Part shown: piece after piece, positions 8,313 to 17,545 of the stretch
How the letters are laid out: every line of letters starts with the position of its first letter
Numbering within the stretch: the stretch's first letter is position 1
Assembly (NCBI RefSeq): GCF_000152865.1
Contig: NZ_CH672390.1
Span: 1,806,474-1,870,473, forward strand
DNA: 64,000 bases
Origin: Erythrobacter sp. NAP1
Lineage (GTDB): Bacteria; Pseudomonadota; Alphaproteobacteria; Sphingomonadales; Sphingomonadaceae
Reading direction: 5' to 3'
Translations under genes and position numbers: made by a program
Notes under the pieces: generated by a model
The model's input: only the letters and a program-made list of their open reading frames with translations
The model's database searches: none
Told to the model about the DNA's origin: nothing

Positions 8313-9011
8313 TCAGACCTTTTCGCCAAACTCGGCCAGCGAACGTAGATATTCGATATCGCGCACGCTCAAAGTGCGCCCGTCGCGCGCGATGATCCCC
8401 TGGCTTTCCCATTCGGACAGCAAGCGACTGACATTCTCGCGCGCAAGACCTGCAAATGCACCAAGGTCGCTCTGGCTCGGATTGTAGAGCAAGCCGCCGT
8501 CGTTCCGGTCCTTGTCGATGAGGCGAACCAGCGCTCGGGCAAGTCGCGGCCCCATCGAGAAAGTACGGTCGCTTTCGATGATGAGGTTTTGTTGCCGCAC
8601 CCGCTGCGCAAGCTCGCGCATGATCCGAGCCACTGATGTTGGGTTCGAGGATACGGCCTCAAGGAATTGCTTCGAAGGCAACAGCAGAACGCTCGATTCC
8701 ACGACAGCGGTTGCAGTCGCGGTCCGCGGTTCGCTGTCGAGCAGAGCGATCTCGCCGATCACTTCACCCGGCGAGCAATAGCTGAGAATGATCTCGCGAC
8801 CGCTCGCGCTCACAAAGCTGATCTTGAGCCCGCCTGACAGGACGTAAACCGCATAGTCGCCGTTCTCGTCGCCCTGATTGATAACAACGTCGTCGGGCTT
8901 CAGATCCTTGCGAGTGGCGTTCTTGAGCAGCGCTTCGATCTGTTCGGGCTCTAGCGCCATCAGGAGGCTGTCGGGGGCCAGATTGGCCATCATCTCCTTC
9001 AATGATTCCAT
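8313..9011 (-). CDS. CRP/FNR family transcriptional regulator (CRP-like)
   Basis: A 232-aa regulator; the ATG at 9011 is taken rather than the GTG at 9014. The N-terminal cyclic-nucleotide domain has a phosphate-binding cassette (GEIALLDSEPRTATA) close to that of CRP. The C-terminal winged helix carries the recognition helix ARENVSRLLSEW, with the same Arg-Glu-x-x-x-Arg arrangement that E. coli CRP uses to read TGTGA. There are no FNR-type cysteines. A perfect TGTGA-N6-TCACA site lies 129 bases upstream of the start, so cAMP-dependent autoregulation is plausible. Confidence 0.92.
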   Translation of the reverse strand: MESLKEMMANLAPDSLLMALEPEQIEALLKNATRKDLKPDDVVINQGDENGDYAVYVLSGGLKISFVSASGREIILSYCSPGEVIGEIALLDSEPRTATATAVVESSVLLLPSKQFLEAVSSNPTSVARIMRELAQRVRQQNLIIESDRTFSMGPRLARALVRLIDKDRNDGGLLYNPSQSDLGAFAGLARENVSRLLSEWESQGIIARDGRTLSVRDIEYLRSLAEFGEKV

Positions 9012-9139
9012 CACGCTTTCCCACCATGCGAATCTGACGAGCTCACGCGAGCTTTCGTGCGTGCTCTCTTACAAGCCTTGGTCTCAAAACCACTGATTGC
9101 AAAGGACTTTGATCTCAGCTGTCCCAAAAATGGTTAATT

Positions 9140-9155
9140 TGTGACGACCATCACA
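9140..9155. promoter_or_regulatory. Perfect CRP-like operator TGTGA-N6-TCACA
   Basis: The palindrome TGTGACGACCATCACA matches the CRP consensus half-sites exactly. It lies between the CRP-family gene (start 9011, minus strand) and a hairpin on the plus strand at 9244-9273. The neighbouring regulator has the recognition residues expected to bind this sequence. Confidence 0.75.
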
Positions 9156-9187
9156 GACCGATCGTGAGAGAGGGCTTAGACACGGCT

Positions 9188-9283
9188 TTAGCAATGGGGT
9201 TCTGGGAGCGACCCGAGCGGAGGGCTGTCCCCTACCGCCGACTTGGCCCACACTTCGGGGGGAGTGTGGGCCATTTTCATTTC
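9188..9283 (+). ncRNA. Candidate small RNA between the CRP gene and the SpeE-like gene
   Basis: No open frame with a ribosome site is present, yet a strong terminator-type hairpin with a T tail ends at 9282 and no plus-strand gene precedes it. A TTAGAC element at 9176-9181 would give a start near 9188, placing the CRP palindrome centre about 41 bases upstream, the usual class II activation distance. The predicted RNA is about 95 nt with a single-stranded CCCTACC stretch. It resembles no RNA family I recognise. Confidence 0.3.
9244..9282 (+). terminator. Strong hairpin with T tail (plus strand)
   Basis: An 11-bp perfect stem TGGCCCACACT / AGTGTGGGCCA (9244-9254 with 9263-9273) closes a G-rich loop and is followed by TTTTCATTT. 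The T tail is only on the plus strand, so it does not terminate the minus-strand SpeE-like gene. Confidence 0.75.
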
Positions 9284-9303
9284 GCACGAAAATCCGCGCA
9301 GGC

Positions 9304-9987
9304 TCAGCGTACCTTGCGCCCAAACCAAATGGTGTGGTGCGCGCCCTTGTTGTTCGGGCGGGAGCGCACGCCTTTCTCCTCAACCGCAAAGCCAGCCTCC
9401 TTCAGCCGGCGGCGAAAGGCAGGATCGGGCGCTGCCGACCAGACTGAAACGATCCCTCCGGGCTTCAGCGCATCGCGCGCCTTGCCGAGACCGGTTCTCG
9501 AATAGATGCGATTGTTGTCAGCCCGCACCAACCCGTCGGGACCGTTGTCGACATCGAGCATGATGGCGTCGAATTTTTCGCATGTCCCGTCATTGGCATC
9601 GTCGATGAGAGCCGCGACATCGCAGATCTTGAGATCGAGGCGCGGGTCGGAGAGGGTCTCGCCGGTGAGGTCCTTCATCGGGCCTTCCGCCCATTCGACG
9701 ATCTTGTGCGAGATCTCGCCAACCACGATCTCCGCCCCCTCGCCCAGCCGCTCACGCGCGGCGCGGTAGGTAAAGCCCATGCCGTAGCCGCCGATCAGGA
9801 CGCGCGGAGAATCATTGTCGAGGCGGTCGAGCGTCATCTCGGCAAGTTGCTCTTCAGAGAACCGCATACGCGTGCTCATGAGCTCGTTGCGCCCCAGCAC
9901 GATCATGAAATCGCGCCCGTGGCTGAAAAGTTCGAGAGTCTCGCCGTCTTCGATTTCGGCCGTGTCGATGAGTTCGCGTTTTAGCAT
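9304..9987 (-). CDS. Spermidine synthase-like methyltransferase-fold protein
   Basis: A 227-aa protein of the SpeE/spermidine-synthase superfamily. The SAM/decarboxy-SAM binding glycine motif LIGGYGMGFTYRAA lies at residues about 64-77, EIVVGEISHKIVEW follows, and DAIMLDVDNGPDGLV is the acidic loop. It is shorter than true spermidine synthases (about 280 aa) and lacks the usual N-terminal beta domain with its conserved tyrosines. Polyamine synthesis is therefore uncertain, and another small-molecule transferase is possible. The gene is monocistronic. Confidence 0.8.
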   Translation of the reverse strand: MLKRELIDTAEIEDGETLELFSHGRDFMIVLGRNELMSTRMRFSEEQLAEMTLDRLDNDSPRVLIGGYGMGFTYRAARERLGEGAEIVVGEISHKIVEWAEGPMKDLTGETLSDPRLDLKICDVAALIDDANDGTCEKFDAIMLDVDNGPDGLVRADNNRIYSRTGLGKARDALKPGGIVSVWSAAPDPAFRRRLKEAGFAVEEKGVRSRPNNKGAHHTIWFGRKVR

Positions 9988-10010
9988 TGATATCTCTTAC
10001 CCAAAAGGAA

Positions 10011-10038
10011 GGCCCGCCGAAATCGCTTCCGGCGGGCC
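10011..10038 (-). terminator. Rho-independent terminator of pnp
   Basis: On the minus strand the stem GGCCCGCCG / CGGCGGGCC with a 10-base loop is followed by TTCCTTTT, about 28 bases past the pnp stop codon. Confidence 0.85.
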
Positions 10039-10065
10039 ATCTCGTGTTCGGTTTGCCCGAAAGAC

Positions 10066-12354
10066 TTAGTCCTTCAGGAAGTCCGGCATCGCTGCGGGGC
10101 CGTCATTTCCGCCCCCGTCGCGATTGCCGCCGCCATCACGGCGCGGGCCGCGACCGCCACGGCCACCGCGGCGATCGCCGCCACGGCCGCCCTTGCCACC
10201 GCGATCACCGCGCGGTTCGCGCGGCGGGCGGGTGTCTTCGAGCTCTTCGCCGGTTTCCTGGTCAACGACGCGCATCGACAGGCGGACCTTGCCGCGATTG
10301 TCGATCTCGAGGACCTTGACCTTCACTTCCTGGCCTTCGGAGACAACATCGGTCGGCTTCTCAACGCGCTCGTTCTTCATTTCGCTGACGTGAACGAGGC
10401 CGTCCTTGCCGCCCATGAAGTTCACGAACGCACCGAAGTCGACGATGTTGACGACCTTGCCATTGTAGATCTTGCCGACTTCGGCTTCCTCGACGATGCC
10501 TTCGATCCACTTCTTCGCGGCTTCGATTTCATCGGCGTTGGACGAGCTGATCTTGATCGTGCCCTCGTCGTCGATGTCGACCTTGGCGCCGGTTTCAGCG
10601 ACGATTTCGCGGATCACCTTGCCGCCCGTGCCGATGACGTCACGGATCTTCGACTTGTCGATCTGCATCGTCTCGATACGCGGTGCGTGCTTGGAAACCT
10701 CGGTGCGGGCGCCGGTGAGAGCCTTGGCCATTTCACCCAGGATGTGCGCGCGGCCAGCTTTCGCCTGCTCGAGCGCCTGAGTCATGATTTCCTGCGTGAT
10801 GCCGGCAACCTTGATGTCCATCTGAAGGCTGGTGATGCCCTCTTCCGAACCGGCAACCTTGAAGTCCATGTCGCCAAGGTGATCTTCGTCACCCAGGATG
10901 TCGGAGAGAACCGCGAAGTCCTCGCCTTCAAGGATCAGGCCCATCGCGATACCCGAAACCGGGCGCGCAAGCGGAACGCCTGCATCCATCATCGACAGCG
11001 CGCCGCCACAGACGGTCGCCATCGAGGACGAACCGTTCGACTCGGTGATGTCGGACAGGACGCGGATCGTGTACGGGAATTCCTCAGCATCGGGCAGAAC
11101 CGGACGCAGCGCGCGGAATGCGAGCTTGCCGTGGCCGGTTTCGCGGCGGCTGGTGAAGCCGAAGCGACCCACTTCGCCGACCGAATAAGGCGGGAAGTTA
11201 TAGTGCAGCATAAAGTTGCTGTAGCTCAGGCCTTCCAGACCATCGATCATCTGCTCGGCGTCCTTGGTGCCGAGCGTGGTGGTGCAGATCGCCTGCGTTT
11301 CACCGCGGGTGAACAGCGCCGAACCGTGCGTGCGCGGCAGCAGGCCGACCATAGCTTCGATCGGGCGAACCTGATCAAGCTTACGACCGTCGATACGCGT
11401 GCCGTCCTTGAGGATCGAGCCGCGAACGATTTCGCTCTCAAGCTTCTTAACGAGCTTGAGCGTGCCGAGATATTCTGCCGGATCGCTTTCGGCGAGGTCA
11501 GCAAATGCTTCGCGCGCCTTTTCGCGTGCTGCGTTGACAGCATCCTGACGGGCCGACTTGTCGGTGATCTTGTAAGCGGCTTCGAGGTCTGAACCGATGG
11601 CTGCGCGAAGCTTGTCCATTTTGGCCGACTTGTCTTCAACCGGATCGAGCTCCCACGGAGCCTTGGCAGCCTGTTCGGCAAGCTCAATGATCGCGCCGAT
11701 GACCTTGCGGCTTTCTTCGTGTGCGAACATCACTGCGCCGAGCATTTCTTCCTCGGTCAGTTCCTTCGCTTCGGATTCGACCATCATCACCGCGTCCTGC
11801 GTTGCAGCGACAACGAGGTCGAGGCGGCCATCTTCACCGAGCGCATCAGCGACGGTCGGGTTCAGGACATATTCGCCATCATTGGTGAAGCCGACGCGTG
11901 CTGCGCCGATCGGGCCCATGAAGGGAACGCCCGAAATGGTCAGAGCAGCCGACGCCGCGATCATCGCGACAATGTCGGGCTCGGTTTCGCCGTCATAGGA
12001 CAGGACCTGAGCAATGACGTTGATTTCGTTGTAGAAACCTTCGGGGAAAAGCGGGCGGCACGGACGGTCGATCAGACGCGAGGTAAGCGTCTCTTTTTCC
12101 GTCGCGCGGCCTTCGCGCTTGAAAAAGCCGCCGGGAATACGGCCGGCAGCGGAGAATTTTTCTTGGTAGTGGACGGTCAGCGGAAAGAAGTCCTGACCTT
12201 CCTTGACGCTCTTGGCTGCGGTGACCGCGCAAAGAACAACAGTTTCGCCATAGGTGGCGAGGACCGCGCCGTCAGCCTGACGGGCAATACGGCCGGTTTC
12301 CAGAGTGAGGGTCTTTCCGCCCCACTCCAGCGATACGGTTTTCGTGTCGAACAT
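10066..12354 (-). CDS. pnp: Polyribonucleotide nucleotidyltransferase (PNPase)
   Basis: A 762-aa PNPase that degrades RNA 3'-to-5' with phosphate and is part of the degradosome. The ATG at 12354 is preceded by AGAAGGA; the frame is open 12 codons further but without support. Two RNase PH-like domains ([16 protein letters not shown] start; [35 protein letters not shown]), a KH domain ([16 protein letters not shown]) and an S1 domain ([19 protein letters not shown]) are in the usual order. The C-terminus adds about 50 residues rich in Arg-Gly repeats, ending MPDFLKD. It follows rpsO, as in most proteobacteria. Confidence 0.98.
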   Translation of the reverse strand: MFDTKTVSLEWGGKTLTLETGRIARQADGAVLATYGETVVLCAVTAAKSVKEGQDFFPLTVHYQEKFSAAGRIPGGFFKREGRATEKETLTSRLIDRPCRPLFPEGFYNEINVIAQVLSYDGETEPDIVAMIAASAALTISGVPFMGPIGAARVGFTNDGEYVLNPTVADALGEDGRLDLVVAATQDAVMMVESEAKELTEEEMLGAVMFAHEESRKVIGAIIELAEQAAKAPWELDPVEDKSAKMDKLRAAIGSDLEAAYKITDKSARQDAVNAAREKAREAFADLAESDPAEYLGTLKLVKKLESEIVRGSILKDGTRIDGRKLDQVRPIEAMVGLLPRTHGSALFTRGETQAICTTTLGTKDAEQMIDGLEGLSYSNFMLHYNFPPYSVGEVGRFGFTSRRETGHGKLAFRALRPVLPDAEEFPYTIRVLSDITESNGSSSMATVCGGALSMMDAGVPLARPVSGIAMGLILEGEDFAVLSDILGDEDHLGDMDFKVAGSEEGITSLQMDIKVAGITQEIMTQALEQAKAGRAHILGEMAKALTGARTEVSKHAPRIETMQIDKSKIRDVIGTGGKVIREIVAETGAKVDIDDEGTIKISSSNADEIEAAKKWIEGIVEEAEVGKIYNGKVVNIVDFGAFVNFMGGKDGLVHVSEMKNERVEKPTDVVSEGQEVKVKVLEIDNRGKVRLSMRVVDQETGEELEDTRPPREPRGDRGGKGGRGGDRRGGRGGRGPRRDGGGNRDGGGNDGPAAMPDFLKD

Positions 12355-12551
12355 GGATTTTCCTTCTGAACCCGCACAGCCACATTGCATGCGCGGGGCC
12401 TACTTGTGCCGGGTGTACCGTCCCGGTCCGGTGTGGGGCTTGGTTTGCGAATGCCCCAAGGCTGGATCACCGAATTGTGATCGCTGCCCCTTTTTACAGG
12501 AAGAGCGGTCTGACGTGAATCGTCGCCGTTGATCCCTCCCCAGATGCGAGA

Positions 12552-12575
12552 AAGGCGACCCGTGAGAGCCGCCTT
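12552..12575 (-). terminator. Probable terminator or attenuator after rpsO
   Basis: On the minus strand AAGGCGGCTC...GTCGCCTT forms a short stem with one mismatch followed by TCTC, about 10 bases after the rpsO stop. The T tail is short, so some read-through to pnp is likely. Confidence 0.5.
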
Positions 12576-12585
12576 CCCGAAACTC

Positions 12586-12855
12586 TTACTTACGCAGACC
12601 CAGCTTCTGGATCAGGGCGTTGTAGCGCTCGACATCCTTCTTCTTGAGGTATGCGAGCAGGTTGCGGCGCTTGTTGACCATCATGAGCAGACCGCGACGC
12701 GAGTGGTTGTCCTTGTGGTTGGACTTGAAGTGCTCGGTCAGGTTCTTGATGCGCTCGGTAAGGATCGCGACCTGGACTTCCGGCGAACCGGTGTCGCCCT
12801 TGGCCTGTGCGTTGTCCTTGATGATTTCAGCTTTACGTTCGGGTGCTACCGACAT
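12586..12855 (-). CDS. rpsO: 30S ribosomal protein S15
   Basis: An 89-aa protein with the full S15 pattern: [51 protein letters not shown] and the C-terminal [10 protein letters not shown]15 binds the central domain of 16S rRNA and, in E. coli, also its own mRNA. It lies between truB (12 bases upstream) and pnp. Confidence 0.98.
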   Translation of the reverse strand: MSVAPERKAEIIKDNAQAKGDTGSPEVQVAILTERIKNLTEHFKSNHKDNHSRRGLLMMVNKRRNLLAYLKKKDVERYNALIQKLGLRK

Positions 12856-12867
12856 GTATTTCTCTTT

Positions 12868-13791
12868 CTACTCAGCGACATCGGGAAGGTTGAACCCCCT
12901 CACCACTTTTGCGGTGCCATCCGAAATTTCCATCAGCGCCACCGGCACACTGTCCAGCATCGCACAATAGAGCCCGGATGATTGGGGCATTCCAGACAGG
13001 ACCCGGCCTTGTCGGACCGCCTGCGCGTCTGTCTGGGTGAGGTTGAGGGCCGGGATGTCGTCCAGCCCTGCCTCTAACGGCAGGAGGAGGTCTTCAAGGG
13101 CAGCGCCATTAGAGACTTCGTTGAGTTTGTCCAGCGAAATCGCCTGTTCCTGAAGGAACGGCCCGGCCTTGGTGCGACGTAGATAGGTAACGTGCCCGCA
13201 GGTTCCAAGAGCGCGTGCGATATCGCGTGCAAGGCTGCGGATGTATGTGCCCTTGGAAACATGCGCGGTGAGAGTGATTTCGTCGCGATCATGCGGGCCA
13301 TCGGCAATGGTGAGCGAATGGATCGTCACAACGCGGGTCTTGAGGCTCACTTCCTCCCCTGCCCGTGCAAGATCGTAGGCACGCTTGCCGTCGACCTTCA
13401 GCGCGGAATAGGCGGGCGGAACCTGCTCGATCGGTCCGGTGAACTGCGGCAGCACGGCTTCGATCTGCGGCAGGCCTGGCCGTACATCACTGCGCTCAAT
13501 CACCTCGCCTTCGGTATCTAGCGTGTCCGTCTCCACCCCGAACTTTACGGTGAAGTCGTAGATCTTGCTCGCATCGAGCATGCGGCCAGCAAGCTTGGTC
13601 GCTTCACCCAGCGCAATCGGGAGCACGCCTTCAGCCAGCGGGTCGAGCGTGCCTCCGTGCCCTACCTTGGTTTTAGCATAGCCGCCTTCGCGCAAATTGC
13701 GCTTCACAGCCCCCACGGCCTGCGTCGAGCCAAGCTCGCGCGGCTTGTCGAGAATGATCCATCCGTGGGGTGCAGGCTTCGTGTCGCTCAT
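12868..13791 (-). CDS. truB: tRNA pseudouridine(55) synthase TruB
   Basis: A 307-aa enzyme that makes pseudouridine 55 in the T loop of tRNAs. GWIILDKPRELGSTQAV opens the catalytic domain and KVGHGGTLDPLAEGVLPIALGEATK contains the catalytic aspartate; RAYDLARAGEEV, VHVSKGTYIRSLARDI-like text and a small PUA-like end follow. It is the first gene of a truB-rpsO-pnp group on the minus strand. Confidence 0.97.
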   Translation of the reverse strand: MSDTKPAPHGWIILDKPRELGSTQAVGAVKRNLREGGYAKTKVGHGGTLDPLAEGVLPIALGEATKLAGRMLDASKIYDFTVKFGVETDTLDTEGEVIERSDVRPGLPQIEAVLPQFTGPIEQVPPAYSALKVDGKRAYDLARAGEEVSLKTRVVTIHSLTIADGPHDRDEITLTAHVSKGTYIRSLARDIARALGTCGHVTYLRRTKAGPFLQEQAISLDKLNEVSNGAALEDLLLPLEAGLDDIPALNLTQTDAQAVRQGRVLSGMPQSSGLYCAMLDSVPVALMEISDGTAKVVRGFNLPDVAE

Positions 13792-13823
13792 CGCGCCCCC
13801 GCTAGGCGATCAGATGACAAGCC

Positions 13824-15296
13824 TCAAGCGGTGCTCGTCGCAAGGCTGTCGCTGGCCTCCTCGGTGTCCTCACCGCCCAGCGAAAATTGCGGCGTCGCGT
13901 CGAACACCAGCTTGTTGACCACCAAAGCTGTCGCGATGGACAAGATCAGCGTAGCAAACATGCCGTGGATGTAGTGCGCAGGCTCCCACACCATGCTCCA
14001 GAAGCCATAGAACGCGACGCCCGTCACCACCCCGATCATCGCCGCGCCCGCCTTCACGTTTTTGAACATGAGGCACACGACAAAAGCGGATAGGATCGGC
14101 ATGGAGAGCAGGCCGTAAAGCTGCTGCACCGTGTTGATCAGGCTTTCCTGGCTCGCAAAGAACGGCACGAGGGCCAGCGCAAGAACGCTCATCACAATCG
14201 ACACCGCCGCGCCAAGCTTTCCGACCCGCGTGACGTCGCCGATATACGCCTCGTGCAAGTCGCAAACATACAGCGCGGCACTCGCGTTCAGGATCGAGTT
14301 GAAACTGGTGAGGATCGCAGCGGCAATGGCCGCGGCAAAGGCTCCGGAAAGCCAAATCGGCAGTACCTCACCCACGATCCGCCCATAAGCGACGTCGCCG
14401 ACATCGCCGAACAGCTTGTAGGAGACGATTCCGGGCACCACCACGATGATCGGCACGATGAGCAGGCGTATGCCGGCTGCAACCACGACACCTTTTTGCG
14501 CCTCGCGGATGTTGGGAGCGGCCATGGCGCGCTGGGTGATCGTCTGATTGGTCGACCAATAGAAGGTCTGGATGAAGATCATGCCGGTGAGCAGTGTGTG
14601 CCAAGGGATCGGGCTGTCATTGTCACCCACCAGCGTCAGGCGCTCTGCCGGAATGCCGGTCAGGTCGAAGTCGATGGCTTGCAAGGCGAGGAACACGACC
14701 AGCAGCGCAAGGCCCAGAACCAGCACGCCGGAATAGGTGTCCGATACGGCCACAGCGCGCAGCCCGCCAAAGATCGCGTAGGCGGCTCCAACAGCGGCAA
14801 GTACGACAGCGCTCACCATGATCGTGCCGAGATCGGTCGGCAGCCCCGCCAGCGAGAGCAGGAATAGCGAGCCGCCATAGAGGATCGCAGGCAGAAAGAT
14901 GAACAGATTGCCGAACAGGAACAGCACGCTGATGAGTGCGCGAATGTGTTTGTCGCCGTACTTCTTCTGCAAAAGCTCGGTTGTCGTCGTGCAGTTGTTC
15001 TTGTAGTAGACAGGCAGGAAGACATAAGCGAGGATGAACAGCCCCGCGACCGCTGCAAATTCCCACCATGCGAGCAGCGCCATCTGGTTGCCGTTCATGC
15101 CGACAAGCTGGTCGGTCGACAGGTTGGTAAGCGTGATCGAGCCTGCCACGAAATACCAGGCAAGGCCCCCGTTCGCGAGGAAGTAGTCGCGCTCATCCTG
15201 CGGCCCTGCGCCGCGCTTGCCGCGGCAATGCAGATAGGTTGCGAGCGCGATCAGCGCGGTGATGACCAGAAATACCGCGACCTGGGTGGTGCTCAT
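13824..15296 (-). CDS. Sodium:solute symporter (SSS family), probable sugar transporter
   Basis: A 490-aa membrane protein with about 14 hydrophobic segments, SglT/SGLT branch of the SSS family. SITLTNLSTDQLVGMNGNQM near residue 55, TELLQKKYGDKHIR, FGGLRAVAVSDTYSGVL and FSTNQTIT-like WSTNQTITQRAMAA are family signatures. It would import a sugar with sodium. It is transcribed divergently from the alpha-galactosidase/gal operon with 83 bases between start codons, so its likely substrate is a galactoside or galactose. The C-terminus ends with an acidic tail. Confidence 0.9.
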   Translation of the reverse strand: MSTTQVAVFLVITALIALATYLHCRGKRGAGPQDERDYFLANGGLAWYFVAGSITLTNLSTDQLVGMNGNQMALLAWWEFAAVAGLFILAYVFLPVYYKNNCTTTTELLQKKYGDKHIRALISVLFLFGNLFIFLPAILYGGSLFLLSLAGLPTDLGTIMVSAVVLAAVGAAYAIFGGLRAVAVSDTYSGVLVLGLALLVVFLALQAIDFDLTGIPAERLTLVGDNDSPIPWHTLLTGMIFIQTFYWSTNQTITQRAMAAPNIREAQKGVVVAAGIRLLIVPIIVVVPGIVSYKLFGDVGDVAYGRIVGEVLPIWLSGAFAAAIAAAILTSFNSILNASAALYVCDLHEAYIGDVTRVGKLGAAVSIVMSVLALALVPFFASQESLINTVQQLYGLLSMPILSAFVVCLMFKNVKAGAAMIGVVTGVAFYGFWSMVWEPAHYIHGMFATLILSIATALVVNKLVFDATPQFSLGGEDTEEASDSLATSTA

Positions 15297-15379
15297 GTCG
15301 ACTGTTCTCTCCCCAATTCCGCCTCTTCGTCGCGGATTTGGGTTGTCCTATAACAGTCGGTGCCGCATGGCGATCCTCG

Positions 15380-17536
15380 ATGAGCAGGCCTGTTGATGAC
15401 AATGCTGGATGGTTCGAACTTCGCGCGGGCGGGACGCTGATCGCGTTCGAGGCTGCGGTCGGCGAGCGGGCCCATATTGTCTATGCTGGGCCCGATATCG
15501 TCGGAGCTTCCGCTGCTGAACTCGCCTTGCTCGCAACCCGCCAGCACGCGCCGGGAGGCCCGGCAGTGCACCAGCGCGGGTCGCTACTTCACACGATCGG
15601 GACAGGCATTTCAGGTCCGGCGGGGTTGATCGGGCATCGCGGCGGCAAGGACTGGGCTGTCGATTTGAGGGTCGTGTCCGTGGAGACGCACGGTCCAGCC
15701 TCGCTCTCCATCCGATGTGAGCATGCAAATAGCAGCCTTTCGAGCATCCACAGCTTCGCCCTCGACACCATTACCGGCCTATTGACGACAAGCACCGAGA
15801 TCACAAACAATGCCAGCGAGCCCTTCGAGCTCGAGTGGTGCTCGGCTCTTTGCCTCCCAATCGACCAACGCCTGTCCCGCTACCTCAGCTTCACAGGCCG
15901 CTGGGCAAACGAGTTTCAGGTCGAGGAAGTCCCAGCCTTCCAAGGCAGCATCGTGCGCGAGAACAAGGCCGGGCGAACCAGCCACGACGTTTACCCCGGC
16001 GGCATCCTCGCGGCCGCGCGAACCGGCGAGACAAGCGGCCTCGCGCTCGGTTTCCACCTCGCTTGGAGCGGCAACCACCGCCAGCGCATCGACCGCCACA
16101 GCGACGGGCGCGGTTTCGTGCAGTTGGGAGAGATGTTCTTCCCCGGCGAAATGAGGTTGGCCGAGGGCGAGAGTTACCGCACGCCGGACATGCTCGCCGC
16201 GTGGTCGATGGATGGCCTGAACGGCGTCAGCCACGCCTTTCACGATCACCTGCAAGAAAAGCTATTAGACAAACGGGCCTTCGCGAAGCCGCGCCCGGTC
16301 CACTACAACACGTGGGAAGCGGTCTATTTCAACCACAATGAAGCGACGCTCCTCGAACTCGCTGAGCGAGCCGCCGACGTTGGCGCAGAACGCTTCGTAC
16401 TCGACGATGGCTGGTTCGGCTCGCGCCGCAATGACGCAGCGGGCCTTGGCGATTGGTGGGTCTCGAAAGACGTCTATCCGAACGGTCTTCACCCGATCGC
16501 TGATCGCGTGCGCGACCTCGGGATGGAGTTTGGTCTTTGGTTCGAACCGGAAATGGTCAACCCCGAAAGCGAGCTCTACCGCGCGCATCCCGACTGGGTA
16601 CTAGGGGTCGATAGCGTTGAGCCAATCGCATCGCGCAACCAGTTGACGCTCGACCTCACCAATCCGGCTGTTACCGAATATCTTTTCGAATGCATCAACG
16701 CACTCGTTGAGGAATACGACATCGCCTACATCAAATGGGACATGAACCGCGACGCGCAGCACCCGGCAAGCGGCGGACGCGCGGTCATGCACCGGCAGAC
16801 GCGGGCCGTTTACGCCTTGATCGAGAGGCTTCGCACGGCGCATCCGGGTCTGGAAATCGAAAGCTGTTCGTCGGGCGGCGCTCGCGCGGATTTCGGCATT
16901 TTGCGCCACACCGACCGCGTCTGGACGTCGGACAACAACGATGCCCATCATCGCCATTCGATCATGCGCGGCGCGTCACATTTCCTCCCGCTTCGCGTGC
17001 TAGGTAACCATGTCGGGCCCAAGACCTGTCACATCACCGGGCGCCGGTTCTCGATGGCCTTCCGGGTCGCCAGCGCGATCTTCGGTCACATGGGCATGGA
17101 ACTCGACCTGAGGCGCGAGATCGAGCGCGACCTCAACGTGCTGAAAGCGGGAATTGCGCTTCACAAGCAGCATCGCAACCTGATCCATTTGGGCCGCTTC
17201 TGGCGCGGCGAAAGCGGGCCCAATTCGAACCTCGTCGGCTGCGTAGCCAAGGATGCGACCGAGGCATTGTTCGCTTTCACCGTGCTGGACCTCGAAACCG
17301 CGCCCTTGCCTGCGCGCATTATCTTTCCCGGCCTAGATCCAGCGAAGAGCTACCGCATCAAGCTTGTCTGGCCGCCGCACAATCCCTCGATCTCATCGCC
17401 ATCAATCATTGACGCGGCAAAGCTTCAGGGAGAGGGAACTGTGGTATCCGGCGCGGCGCTCACCAGCTATGGTATCCAGCCGCCGCTGACCCGTCCTGAC
17501 ACCTGCCTCATCTATCACCTCAAGTCCTGCGAGTAG
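15380..17536 (+). CDS. Alpha-galactosidase, glycoside hydrolase family 36
   Basis: A 718-aa enzyme; the ATG at 15380 is taken over the TTG at 15338. An N-terminal beta-sandwich (about 1-290) is followed by a TIM barrel. WEAVYFNHNEATLLELAERA and VLDDGWFG are typical of GH36. Asp454 in KWDMNRD is the predicted nucleophile and Asp518 in WTSDNNDAH the predicted acid/base; the SCSSGGARAD substrate-binding motif lies between them. There is no signal peptide, so it acts on an imported alpha-galactoside. It is first in an operon with glpD, galT and galK, which suggests the products are galactose and glycerol. Confidence 0.95.
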   Translation: MSRPVDDNAGWFELRAGGTLIAFEAAVGERAHIVYAGPDIVGASAAELALLATRQHAPGGPAVHQRGSLLHTIGTGISGPAGLIGHRGGKDWAVDLRVVSVETHGPASLSIRCEHANSSLSSIHSFALDTITGLLTTSTEITNNASEPFELEWCSALCLPIDQRLSRYLSFTGRWANEFQVEEVPAFQGSIVRENKAGRTSHDVYPGGILAAARTGETSGLALGFHLAWSGNHRQRIDRHSDGRGFVQLGEMFFPGEMRLAEGESYRTPDMLAAWSMDGLNGVSHAFHDHLQEKLLDKRAFAKPRPVHYNTWEAVYFNHNEATLLELAERAADVGAERFVLDDGWFGSRRNDAAGLGDWWVSKDVYPNGLHPIADRVRDLGMEFGLWFEPEMVNPESELYRAHPDWVLGVDSVEPIASRNQLTLDLTNPAVTEYLFECINALVEEYDIAYIKWDMNRDAQHPASGGRAVMHRQTRAVYALIERLRTAHPGLEIESCSSGGARADFGILRHTDRVWTSDNNDAHHRHSIMRGASHFLPLRVLGNHVGPKTCHITGRRFSMAFRVASAIFGHMGMELDLRREIERDLNVLKAGIALHKQHRNLIHLGRFWRGESGPNSNLVGCVAKDATEALFAFTVLDLETAPLPARIIFPGLDPAKSYRIKLVWPPHNPSISSPSIIDAAKLQGEGTVVSGAALTSYGIQPPLTRPDTCLIYHLKSCE

Positions 17537-17545
17537 GCGCCTCTT

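Noticed and set aside
10390..11592. 400-aa open frame on the plus strand
   Set aside because: Antisense to pnp; a codon-bias shadow.
12355..12551. Riboswitch or leader RNA before pnp
   Set aside because: I looked for a recognisable aptamer and saw none; a structured leader for PNPase autoregulation is possible but cannot be shown by eye.
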